The notes under the pieces: generated by a model
Told to the model about the DNA's origin: nothing
The model's input: the letters and a program-made list of their open reading frames with translations, nothing else
Database searches by the model: none
Translations under genes and position numbers: made by a program
DNA from: JBBWZH01 sp035544115
GTDB lineage: Bacteria; Actinomycetota; Actinomycetes; Mycobacteriales; CADCTP01
Direction: 5' to 3'
NCBI GenBank assembly: GCA_963714145.1
Contig: OY970235.1
Span: forward strand, 6,386,001 to 6,450,000
Length of the DNA: 64,000 nt
Part shown: positions 17,479 to 25,253 of the stretch, one piece after another
How the letters are laid out: each line of letters begins with the position of its first letter
Position numbering within the stretch: position 1 is the first letter of the stretch

Positions 17479-20400
17479 TATCTTCTCGTCACCCCGACCC
17501 TTCTCAACCGCCGATTGAACTCATCGATCTTGTCGGCGGGGACGGCGTACCGGCCCGGCTCATTCGTCGGCTTCAGTTCATACTGCTTCAGCCATTCGCG
17601 AGTTCCAGGTCTAGCCTCGAACTCCATCCGGTGAGTGTAGTTCTGCCGCTTACCCAGAGTCCGCGGGTCAACTGTGCCGCGGTCGCCGATCCACTTTGGA
17701 TTGTTCTGATGCGGCGGCGACTTCGGCACCAGCCCACCGGCGTCCTGGGTGGCTTTGGCCTCGGCCTCGCTCCCGTACCGCTCGAAAATCTCGTACGGTG
17801 CCATCCCGAGCGGGTCCAGCCAGCTGAGTGGATTCGGTACGTACCCGTGCGGGTTCATGCCACCCTCGAGGCCGAACGGGTCGCTAGCGCTGTAGCAGCC
17901 TTCGGCGGGCAGGTAGTACCGGAAGAAGTTGTAGTCGGTGCCGGATTCGGGGTCGTGGTATTGGCCGGGGAAGCGGAGTGGGCAGTCGGTCGGGGTGCGG
18001 GGGCTGATGCCCCAGAGGGTGGCCTGGCGGTGCCAGGCGACGGCGCCGGCCGCGGTGACGAGTTCGGTCGGGGTGCCGACCAGGTCGGTGACGATCGCGT
18101 AGAACTGCTCGTCGGTGCCGGGCCGGGGCGGGCCGTGGCTGTGCTGGGTGAGCGGGCGGAAGGTGCCCGGTTGCCAGTCCCAGGTGGTGGTGCGGCCGGT
18201 GCCGTCGGTCTGCTCGGCGAGCAGCACGCCGTCCCAGCTGAAGTCGACCCGGGCGGCGCCGGTGCCATCGGCGGTGCTGAGCTGCTTGCTGATCCGGCGG
18301 CCGAACGGGTCGTAGCTGTACCGCCAGCGTTCGCCGCTCGGGGTGGTGACCGCGGTCAGCCGGTCCTCGGCGTCCCACTCGTACCGCCAGTCCCGGAACT
18401 GGCCGGACAGTGTGCGGTGCCGGCGGCGGGTCAGCCGGCCCTGCCTGTCGTGCTCGTAGTGCACCGCGCCGGCCCGGCGGAGCAGCGTGCCGGCGTACTC
18501 CCGCTCGCCCTGGCCGTCGGCGCTGGCCGGGTCGATCGCCGGCCAGCCGGCGGCGGTGATGTTGCCGGCGAGGTCGTACCGGTACCGTTCGGTCCATTGT
18601 GGACCTTGCACTGCGGTGACCTGCCCGATCGGATCGAGGTCGTAGCGGCGCGGGCCGTCGAGCTGGTCGGTGCGACCGGTGAGGTAGCCGTCCGCCCGGT
18701 AGCCGTAGCCGCGGTGCTGGCGCGGCGGCCCGGCCGTGCCGTCGAGGGTCTGCGAGCGCAGCCGCCCGTTGTGGTCCCAGGTCTGGACCAGCAGCGCGGC
18801 CGAGCCCAACCGCCGGGCGACCTCGCGCCCGGCCAGGTCGTAGCCGAACCGGAGCACCTGGCCGGCGCTGTGCAGCGCGACCGGCCGGCGATTCGCGTCG
18901 TACTCCCACCGACTGTCTACACCGGACGGTGTGCGCCGCCGGAGCCGGTCGCCGGCCGCGTCATAGCCGGATTCCACCGCCCGGCCGTTGCAGCGCTCGA
19001 CCCGTACCCGGCCCAGCGCGTCCCACTCGAAGTCGACCTCGGCGTCCGGGCCGGCGGCCCGGAGCACCCGGCCGGCCGGGTCGTATTCGAAGGTGGTGAC
19101 CGTGTCGCCGGCGCGCCGCTCGACGACCTCGCCGACCTGGTTGCGGACCAGCGTCACCGTCTCGCCGGCGCCGTTGGTGCGCTCGACCAGCCGCCCGGCC
19201 GGGTCGTGCCGGTAGGTCAGCACCCGTCCGTTGAAGTCGGTCTCCCGGGCCAGGTTGCCGGCCGGGTCGTATTCGTACCGCCAGGTCAGCCCGTGCGGGT
19301 CGGTGACCGTGACCAGCCGTAGCTCGGTGTCGTAGCCGAACTCCAACCGGGCGCCGGTAGGCCCGGTCTGCGCCACCGGCAGGTCGAACGTCCCGACCTC
19401 GGTCCGGCTGAGTTGGCCGAGCGGGTCGGTGTAGGTGACCAGGTTGCCTTCCGGGTCGTAACTCCACCGCTCGGTGGCACCGTCGGGCAGTGTCCGGGAC
19501 GCCAACCGACCGCCGACGGTCCAGCCGTACCGGGTGATGTTGCCGAGCGGGTCGGTGCTCGCGGCCACCCGGCCGAACGCGTCCCGGTCGTAGCGGGTGG
19601 TGGCGCCGAGCGGGTCGGTCACGGCTACCGGCAGGCCGGCCGGGTCGGACCCGATCCGGCTGGTGCGACCGAGCGGGTCGGTGACCGTGGCGAGGTGGCC
19701 GCGGTCGTCATAGCCGTAGCGGGTGGTGGCGCCGGCCGGGTCGGTGCCGCTGACCAGGTTGCCGCGCTGGTCGTACGCCCAGCGCCAGACCGCGCCGTCC
19801 GGGCCGGTGATCGTGGCCGGCAGCCGCAGCTCGGTGTAGCTGGCCGTGGTCTGCCGCCCGTCCGGCCGGGTGACCGCGACGAGGTTGCCGGCCTCGTCGT
19901 ACCCGTACCGGGTGGTCCGTCCACTGTGGTCGGTACGGGACAGCACCCGGTCGTACCGGTCCCACTCGGTGGTCGCGGTGTGGCCGAGCGGGTCGGTCTC
20001 GCCGACCACCTGGCCCAGCTGGTTGAGCCGGAACGTGCTGGTGTGGCCGAGCGAGTCGGTGACCCGGGTGCTGCCGTCGCCGTACTCGAAGCTGGTACTC
20101 AGGCAGCCGCCGGTACCGGCGGTACCGACGCACCGGCCGGCCCCGTCGTAGCGGTAGCGGTAGCTGGTGCCGTTGCGGTCGGCCCAGCCGGTCAGCCGGC
20201 CGGCCCCGTCGTAGTCGAACCGCAGCGGCAGGCCGGACGCGTTGATCACCTCGGTCAGCCGCTGCTCGGTGTCGTAGCCGAACCGGGCCAGCGTCACGTC
20301 GGCGTCGGCGCCGGCGCCGGCGCCGGCGTCGACTCCGGCGGCGCCGAGCAGCCGCAGCTCGGTGACCAGACCACCCACGGTGTGCACGCCGACCCGGTAG

Positions 20401-21113
20401 CCGGCCGAGTGCCGCACCTCGACCAGTACGCCACCCTCGTAGCCCAGCTCGATCCGGTGACCGTTCCGGTCGGTGACCGCGGCCAGCGGCAGCACCGTCG
20501 CGAATGGATCGTCGGCCGTTCCGAAGTGGAGGGTCTGGCCCAGCTCCGGCAACTGCACGGCGTAGCTACCGTCCACTGTGGCCAGTGGCAGCCGGGCACC
20601 CTCGATCGGCAGGCCGGCCAGGGTGGTACCGCCGCGCGGGTAGAACAGCCGCGCGCCGTCGGCGGCGTAATAGCGCACCCCGCCGGCGCTGACCTCGATC
20701 CGCTGGTCCAGTGTGGACGCCCAGGACGGGCCGAACCAGCGACCGTCCCGGTAGGACGACAGGTGGGTGCGGGCCAGCAGCAACGGCAGCAGGCCGGGCA
20801 GGTCGACATCCACCTGCCGCAGTACGACCTCGCCGGTGGCGACGTCCACCGGGTCGCCCCGGGTGGACCGGCCCGGCAACGACCGGGCCGCGTCCCGGGC
20901 GGTGTCCCGTTCGGCGTCCCGGGCCGCGGTCCGCGCCGTGTCCCGGGCCGCGGTCCGGGCCGCGTCCCGGGCCCCGGTACGGGCGGCGTCCCGGGCGCCG
21001 GAACGGGCGGCGTCGCGGGCCACGTCGCGGCCGGCGAGCCGGAAGAGATCCCGCACCGCCTTGGCGATGATGCCCTCGGCGGCCCGGCCGGCCGCCCGGC
21101 CGCCCCTAGCCAA
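17478..21113 (-). CDS. Rhs/YD-repeat polymorphic toxin with C-terminal effector domain
   Basis: A 1211-residue protein. An Ala/Arg repeat stretch (31-78) precedes about 30 YD/Rhs repeats (GYD..GN.....D..G style), which form a cocoon-like shell in this superfamily. The core ends with the RHS-associated motif (FRYYLPAEGCYSASDPFGL) and the PLGM-like junction DPLGM. The last 107 residues (nt about 17,481-17,801) are the variable toxin tip. It begins YEIFERYGSEAEAKATQDAG and contains KWIGDRG and NYTHRMEF. The YG-S-EAEA start recalls ADP-ribosyltransferase-type Rhs tips, but I cannot identify a catalytic triad with confidence. No signal peptide is present; the WXG-like protein at 21,106 overlaps its start by 8 bp and probably directs ESX export. 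The TTG at 21,113 is the likely start. Confidence 0.88.
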   Translation of the reverse strand: MARGGRAAGRAAEGIIAKAVRDLFRLAGRDVARDAARSGARDAARTGARDAARTAARDTARTAARDAERDTARDAARSLPGRSTRGDPVDVATGEVVLRQVDVDLPGLLPLLLARTHLSSYRDGRWFGPSWASTLDQRIEVSAGGVRYYAADGARLFYPRGGTTLAGLPIEGARLPLATVDGSYAVQLPELGQTLHFGTADDPFATVLPLAAVTDRNGHRIELGYEGGVLVEVRHSAGYRVGVHTVGGLVTELRLLGAAGVDAGAGAGADADVTLARFGYDTEQRLTEVINASGLPLRFDYDGAGRLTGWADRNGTSYRYRYDGAGRCVGTAGTGGCLSTSFEYGDGSTRVTDSLGHTSTFRLNQLGQVVGETDPLGHTATTEWDRYDRVLSRTDHSGRTTRYGYDEAGNLVAVTRPDGRQTTASYTELRLPATITGPDGAVWRWAYDQRGNLVSGTDPAGATTRYGYDDRGHLATVTDPLGRTSRIGSDPAGLPVAVTDPLGATTRYDRDAFGRVAASTDPLGNITRYGWTVGGRLASRTLPDGATERWSYDPEGNLVTYTDPLGQLSRTEVGTFDLPVAQTGPTGARLEFGYDTELRLVTVTDPHGLTWRYEYDPAGNLARETDFNGRVLTYRHDPAGRLVERTNGAGETVTLVRNQVGEVVERRAGDTVTTFEYDPAGRVLRAAGPDAEVDFEWDALGRVRVERCNGRAVESGYDAAGDRLRRRTPSGVDSRWEYDANRRPVALHSAGQVLRFGYDLAGREVARRLGSAALLVQTWDHNGRLRSQTLDGTAGPPRQHRGYGYRADGYLTGRTDQLDGPRRYDLDPIGQVTAVQGPQWTERYRYDLAGNITAAGWPAIDPASADGQGEREYAGTLLRRAGAVHYEHDRQGRLTRRRHRTLSGQFRDWRYEWDAEDRLTAVTTPSGERWRYSYDPFGRRISKQLSTADGTGAARVDFSWDGVLLAEQTDGTGRTTTWDWQPGTFRPLTQHSHGPPRPGTDEQFYAIVTDLVGTPTELVTAAGAVAWHRQATLWGISPRTPTDCPLRFPGQYHDPESGTDYNFFRYYLPAEGCYSASDPFGLEGGMNPHGYVPNPLSWLDPLGMAPYEIFERYGSEAEAKATQDAGGLVPKSPPHQNNPKWIGDRGTVDPRTLGKRQNYTHRMEFEARPGTREWLKQYELKPTNEPGRYAVPADKIDEFNRRLRRVGVTRR
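20880..21023 (-). repeat. In-frame 24-bp (8-residue) tandem repeats in rhs
   Basis: Six copies of an eight-residue unit resembling ARDAARTG (residues 31-78 of the Rhs protein), charged and helix-forming. The unit is a multiple of three, so copy-number change would keep the frame. It lies between the export region and the YD shell and may act as a linker. Confidence 0.75.
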
Positions 21114-21597
21114 GGATCGCTTCCATCGCGATGGTGACGATCAGGTTGATGGCGATGTCGGTCAGCTTCTTGAACGCCGGGATCTCCAGCAGGGACGCGC
21201 CGAACGTCGGCGCCGCGGTCGCGATCGCCTGGTAGATCTCGATCAGCAGGGTGATCAGCTGGACGATCACGTTGATCTTCAGCGCGAGCACGACGGCGGC
21301 GCAGACGTACAGGCAGGCACCGACCACGTTGGCCGCGGTCACCCCGTCGCCGAGCACGCCGGCGGCCGAGTCCTGGTCGTTCCACTTGGCACTGAACGCG
21401 TCCATCGCATCGCCCCGGTTACCGGCCGAGGCCCGGTCCGCCGCGGCGACCGCGTCGGTCCGGATGCCGTCCACAGTGGACGCGAAGCTCATCCAGTGGC
21501 CGCCGAGCTGGAACAGCTTCTCCTCGTCCACCTCGGGCCAGGTGTAGCCCATGTCGTTGAGCAGGCCGGCCAGCTCACCCGGCAGGTTGATGCCCAT
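21106..21597 (-). CDS. WXG100-like N-terminal module protein of an Rhs effector
   Basis: A 163-residue protein. An N-terminal helical region (MGYTWPEVDEEKLFQLG..W) is followed by AFSAKWNDQDS and a strongly hydrophobic stretch (about 92-125) with KINVIVQLITLLIEIYQAI. This pattern is typical of the WXG-like export modules placed directly before actinobacterial Rhs toxins. Its stop overlaps the toxin start by 8 bp and the next gene upstream is 6 bp away, so translation is coupled. It probably acts as the ESX-recognised half and membrane-active part of a two-protein effector. Confidence 0.75.
   Translation of the reverse strand: MGINLPGELAGLLNDMGYTWPEVDEEKLFQLGGHWMSFASTVDGIRTDAVAAADRASAGNRGDAMDAFSAKWNDQDSAAGVLGDGVTAANVVGACLYVCAAVVLALKINVIVQLITLLIEIYQAIATAAPTFGASLLEIPAFKKLTDIAINLIVTIAMEAILG
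21469..21481. repeat. GTCCACWGTGGAC palindrome, perfect copy 1
   Basis: GTCCACAGTGGAC inside the WXG-like gene. It is one of four perfect copies of this 13-bp palindrome in the window. Confidence 0.6.
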
Positions 21598-21603
21598 CGC
21601 CGA

Positions 21604-21936
21604 TCACGCCAGGGCGGCGCGGGCGCCGACGTCGTCGATGGCGGCCGCGCTGGCCGCCTCGGCCGCCCGGTACTGGTCCGCCATCGCCGCCAGCCCGTCA
21701 CCGAACCAGCCGAGGCTCTCGGCCGCGGAACCGAACGACTCGGCCGCCATCTCCTGGGCCGCGCCGTAGGACATCCCGATCAGCGAGCTGACCATGTCCG
21801 CGCCGAACAGCTCGCCCATGCCCTGCACGGTCGCCTGTAGACCCTGCCAGGCGGTGGCGAGCCGGCCGGCCACGTCCACCATGCTCTGGCCGGCCGCCTG
21901 CAGTTCGTCCGGCTGGGCGGTGAACTCGCCGGTCAC
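21604..21936 (-). CDS. EspC/WXG100-like ESX-associated protein
   Basis: A 110-residue helical protein with FTAQPDELQAAGQ at its start and regular Ala/Leu heptads, resembling the EspC (DUF2580-like) family that is exported or acts as chaperone in ESX effector loci. Its GTG overlaps the TGA of the YbaB gene (GTGA). Immediate coupling to the WXG-like and Rhs genes supports a role in delivery of the toxin. Confidence 0.7.
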   Translation of the reverse strand: MTGEFTAQPDELQAAGQSMVDVAGRLATAWQGLQATVQGMGELFGADMVSSLIGMSYGAAQEMAAESFGSAAESLGWFGDGLAAMADQYRAAEAASAAAIDDVGARAALA

Positions 21937-22469
21937 GCCGGGCCATCCGGGTCGGCCGGCCGCGCCGCGGGCCGCGTACCGGCGGGCGGTACCGCATCGC
22001 CGGACGGGCGGGCGCCGGCCGCGGCACTGATCCGGCCGACCGCGCCGGCGATGTTCTGCGCGAACAGCTGCATCTGCCGCACCGACTGGTCCTGCAACTC
22101 CTGCATCCGTTCGGCCAGGGCGGCCGGGTCCGCGGCCGGGCCGGCCTGGGCGGCCGCCTGTGCCTGCAGGTCGTCCAGGGCGGCGTTCACCGCGAGCAGG
22201 ATCTGCTCACCGAGCGCCTGGGTCCCCAGCCGGAGCGCCCGCGGTTCCAGGGCGATCGACGCCAGCCGCCCGCTGGCCCGCGCCGTCGCCCGGACCTGCC
22301 CGTCCGCGGCCACGCCGGTGCCGAGCAGGCCGGCCGCCGCGCCGTCGGCCGGCGCCCCGTCGGCCGCCGCACCGGCCCGGCTGTCCGCCAGCGCCCGGCG
22401 GGTCTCGGACAACAGCCGTTCGAACTCCGCCACGCCAAGATCGACCTGATCAGCCACAACCAGCCCCAT
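21933..22469 (-). CDS. YbaB/EbfC-family protein
   Basis: A protein of about 178 residues. The core matches the YbaB/EbfC DNA-binding fold: an N-terminal helix (VAEFERLLSETRRAL), a beta segment GQVRATARASGRLASIAL, then helices with AVNAALDDLQ. The tail is Pro/Ala-rich. In ESX effector loci of actinomycetes such proteins commonly head the operon and may be chaperone- or nucleoid-like. The ATG at 22,469 (GGGA upstream) and the GTG at 22,457 are both plausible. It is the first gene of the ybaB-EspC-WXG-rhs-immunity-mycP operon. Confidence 0.75.
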   Translation of the reverse strand: MGLVVADQVDLGVAEFERLLSETRRALADSRAGAAADGAPADGAAAGLLGTGVAADGQVRATARASGRLASIALEPRALRLGTQALGEQILLAVNAALDDLQAQAAAQAGPAADPAALAERMQELQDQSVRQMQLFAQNIAGAVGRISAAAGARPSGDAVPPAGTRPAARPADPDGPA

Positions 22470-22557
22470 TCGTCCCGTGCAGCCAGGCGACCGTATCAAG
22501 TCTGTTGCAGCTACGGGATACCGAGCAGGCGCCGGCCCGGCTGGAGCGACCGTGCCG

Positions 22558-23646
22558 TCAGTTTCCGGCCGGCAGCGGCTGGCTCAGGAACTCGGCGATG
22601 CCGCGGGTGCCGGGGGCGCAGGCCCGCCGGAGTTCGCCGGCCTGCTCGGGGGTGAGCGCGTCCGCCGCGCCGACCCGGCCCGCGTCGACCCGGCCGGCGA
22701 CCCGGCGCGCCCACTCCTCGGCGTCCGGGACGGCGGCGAACCGGCCGAACCTGATGAGTTCCGTGACCGGGTCGGCCACCAGCAGGTCGTAGGACATGTG
22801 CAGCAGCCGGCCGGCCGGCAGTCCGGCGAGGTACTCGAGCGCCCGCACCGTCGCGTACGACCACAGCGCGCCGAACCGGTCCAGCGGGATGTCGACCCGG
22901 GCCAGCGCGGTGGCGTCCAGCGTGTCCGGCGTGAACGGGCGCAGCCGCTCCGGCAGGCGCGGCGCGTGCGCCGGGTCGCGGACCTGGAACGGGTCCACGC
23001 CCAACTCCCCGCGGATCTCCTGGATCAGCAGCGCCAGCCGGGGCAGCGGATGCCGGCTCATGGACATGGCGCAGTCCGGCCCGTCCCGGTACATGAACAC
23101 GAACCGGGCCGCGGGGAAGTAGGTGAGCAGCTCGGGCAGGTACCGCAGCGACGCCCCGGACCGCTCGATCACCACGTCCCGGCCGAACTGCGCCGCCAAC
23201 CAGTCGAACAGCCGGACGTACTGCCGGGCCAGCGGGGCCGCCGGCCAGCGCGCCACCTCGTCCCGGATGCGGTCCAGCAGACCGTCCGGATCGTCGGTGA
23301 GCGGCGGCAGGGTCATCAGGCTGATCGCCGGCACGTCGCCGGCCGCGTACCGGCCGGAACCGACCGGGTACTCGAACTCCGGCACCCGGACGCCCTTGCG
23401 CAGCAAGGTGTTCGGCTTCAGCCGGGGGGCGCTGAGCAGCTCCCAGAAGGCCGCGCCGTCCGGCTCCCCGCCGGTGAACCCGGACGGGTCAAGACCGGCG
23501 AAGAACTCGCTGAGGCCGAGCACTTTCGGATGCTCGTGCACCAGCCGCGAGAGCATCGTCGACCCACACCGGCCGGTGCCCAGAACGATGATGAGCGGCG
23601 CCGACGGTCCACTCCTTCCACGGGCGAGCAGGTGAGATGCCACCAT
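22558..23646 (-). CDS. Sulfotransferase family protein
   Basis: A PAPS-dependent sulfotransferase of about 362 residues. The 5'-phosphosulfate loop is GTGRCGSTMLSRL at about residues 23-35, and the 3'-phosphate-binding segment is FVFMYRDGPDCAMSMSRHP. Both are diagnostic of the P-loop sulfotransferase fold. The acceptor cannot be predicted. The frame is open to a GTG at 23,697, but those 17 codons (AAT, TTA, TCA, CGT) are AT-rich and unlike the gene. The ATG at 23,646, with GGGGCGG upstream, is therefore preferred. It is divergent from the LuxR-type regulator over an unusually AT-rich gap. Confidence 0.85.
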   Translation of the reverse strand: MVASHLLARGRSGPSAPLIIVLGTGRCGSTMLSRLVHEHPKVLGLSEFFAGLDPSGFTGGEPDGAAFWELLSAPRLKPNTLLRKGVRVPEFEYPVGSGRYAAGDVPAISLMTLPPLTDDPDGLLDRIRDEVARWPAAPLARQYVRLFDWLAAQFGRDVVIERSGASLRYLPELLTYFPAARFVFMYRDGPDCAMSMSRHPLPRLALLIQEIRGELGVDPFQVRDPAHAPRLPERLRPFTPDTLDATALARVDIPLDRFGALWSYATVRALEYLAGLPAGRLLHMSYDLLVADPVTELIRFGRFAAVPDAEEWARRVAGRVDAGRVGAADALTPEQAGELRRACAPGTRGIAEFLSQPLPAGN

Positions 23647-23716
23647 ACCGCCCCGGATCGATGGATAGATCCTGACAGTACGTGATAAATTAGCCACTCT
23701 ATGTTAGCTATAACAT

Positions 23717-23737
23717 GTCGTTACATACCCTAACGAC
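23717..23737. promoter_or_regulatory. AT-rich divergent promoter with 7-bp inverted repeat
   Basis: GTCGTTA and TAACGAC are perfect arms around a 7-bp spacer, in the only markedly AT-rich stretch of the region (about 23,690-23,790). On the minus strand TTGTCG-N17-TATGTA overlaps the repeat and could be a promoter for the sulfotransferase gene. A second short palindrome, GAGTG-TTTAG-CACTC, lies at 23,764-23,778. This is a candidate operator for one or both divergent genes. Confidence 0.45.
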
Positions 23738-23909
23738 AAGTAGTCGACAAAATTCACTTGTATGAGTGTTTAGCACTCCATGAGGTCCGAGTAGGCTGCC
23801 ATTCGGCCGGCGGCCGTGAACTCGTCGCGGACACCTTCGTTTGACTCCTGTCCCGTGCCCCATGCGGCTTTCGCAGGCACACCCGTGCGATGGCGAAGGG
23901 TTCCAGTCG

Positions 23910-25253
23910 ATGCGTCTGGTGGTGTTCTCGAGCCGTCGCCTGCTCGGCGAGTCGCTGGCGGCGGCGCTGAAGAGCCGTCCCGAGGTCACCGCGGTCAGCC
24001 GGGTGGCGGAGCCGGCCAGCCTGCTGTCCCTGTGCGAGCTCGCCGCCATCGACGTCGCGGTGATCGACGCCAACCGGGACGCAGCGGCGGTGGTACCGAT
24101 CTGCCGCGAGCTGCGCAACCGCTTCCCGGCCATCTACCCGGTGGTGATGTACGAGGCGATCGACGGCGCCGACGTCGAGGCGCTGCGGGCCAGCGGTGTC
24201 GCCGCCCTCGTTCCGTGCGCGCGGGGGCTGGCCGCGCTGCTCGCGACCCTGCACAGCCATCCGGCGGGAGCGCCCGGGCCGACGCCGACCGGGCTGTCCG
24301 AGCGGCAGCGGGACGTGCTGATGCTGCTCAGCTCCGGGCACAGCGCGGTGGAGATCGCCGGCCTGCTCGGCATCGGGCCCGGCACCGTGGAGGACCACAA
24401 GCGGCGCCTGTACGCGAAGCTCGAAGCGGCCACCGGCGTGCAGGCGGTGGCCCGGGCCGTCGCGCTCGGGATCATCGACGACTACGTCAGCGACAGCCGC
24501 CAACTGCCACCCCCGCCGGCCGACCAGGCCGACCGGCCCTCGCCCGAAGGCGCCTACCCGCAGCTGACCGACGAGGCCGGCCGGGCGTTGCTCGTCGTGC
24601 TGGCCGGCCAGGGCGAGGCCCTGCTGCGGACGGCCACCGAGATCCTGATCCGGCACGGGTTGCCGGTGGCCCGCGAGCACCGGCCGCACACCACCAGGCC
24701 GGACCACTGGTCCCGCTGGCACCGCGGGCCCGTGGTCGTGCTGCTGGTCGACCCGGACCCGGCCGACTGGCGGGCCGCCCAGGCCTTCCACCGGCCGGTG
24801 GTCGTGCTCTACTCCGCGGCCGACCGCACCGAGCCGGCCATCGCGCTCGGCACCGGCGCCGCCGCGGCGCTGACCACCGACTGGGTGGACGACCGGCTGG
24901 TGCACCTGCTCAGCGTGGTGGCCCAGGGCTACCTGGTGGTCGGCCGGGAGCAGGCCCACCCGCTGCTGCACCGGCCGAGTGGGCCGGGCACCGGCGCGAA
25001 CGGCGCCGACATCACCGCCCGGGAGCACGACATCCTGCGGTCCATCGCCCAGGGCCACACCCTGCGCGAGACGGCCCAGATGCTCGGCATCGCGATGAAG
25101 ACGGTGGCGAACGCGCAGTCGCACCTGTTCCGCAAGCTCGGCGCGCACAACCGGCCCAGCGCGCTGGTCGCCGCGCACGCCTCCGGCCTGCTGCCGGATC
25201 CACCGACCGGGCCGGCGAGCCGCCCGGACACGACCTGGCGCAGCGTGTCATGA
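23910..25253 (+). CDS. Tandem pseudo-receiver/LuxR-HTH regulator
   Basis: A 447-residue regulator containing two copies of the same architecture. The first is a receiver-like alpha/beta domain (about 1-115) and a LuxR HTH (about 128-190, LSERQRDVLMLLSSGHSAVEIAGLLG). The second is another receiver-like domain (about 225-350) and a HTH (about 368-427, ITAREHDILRSIAQGHTLRETAQMLG). The receivers lack the usual paired acidic residues at the start (VFSSRR), so classical phosphorylation is doubtful. The ATG at 23,910 follows GAAGGG by 9 bp. Its TGA overlaps the ATG of the CopC-CopD gene (ATGA), which strongly suggests it controls copper handling. Confidence 0.82.
   Translation: MRLVVFSSRRLLGESLAAALKSRPEVTAVSRVAEPASLLSLCELAAIDVAVIDANRDAAAVVPICRELRNRFPAIYPVVMYEAIDGADVEALRASGVAALVPCARGLAALLATLHSHPAGAPGPTPTGLSERQRDVLMLLSSGHSAVEIAGLLGIGPGTVEDHKRRLYAKLEAATGVQAVARAVALGIIDDYVSDSRQLPPPPADQADRPSPEGAYPQLTDEAGRALLVVLAGQGEALLRTATEILIRHGLPVAREHRPHTTRPDHWSRWHRGPVVVLLVDPDPADWRAAQAFHRPVVVLYSAADRTEPAIALGTGAAAALTTDWVDDRLVHLLSVVAQGYLVVGREQAHPLLHRPSGPGTGANGADITAREHDILRSIAQGHTLRETAQMLGIAMKTVANAQSHLFRKLGAHNRPSALVAAHASGLLPDPPTGPASRPDTTWRSVS

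Noticed and set aside
23647..23697. Longer sulfotransferase start at GTG 23,697
   Set aside because: The extra codons are AT-rich (AAT, TTA, TCA, ACT), unlike the gene, and overlap the likely promoter.
23769..23796. CIRCE-like heat-shock operator (TTAGCACTC)
   Set aside because: Only one half-site matches; the expected GAGTGCTAA after nine bases is absent and no chaperone gene is adjacent.
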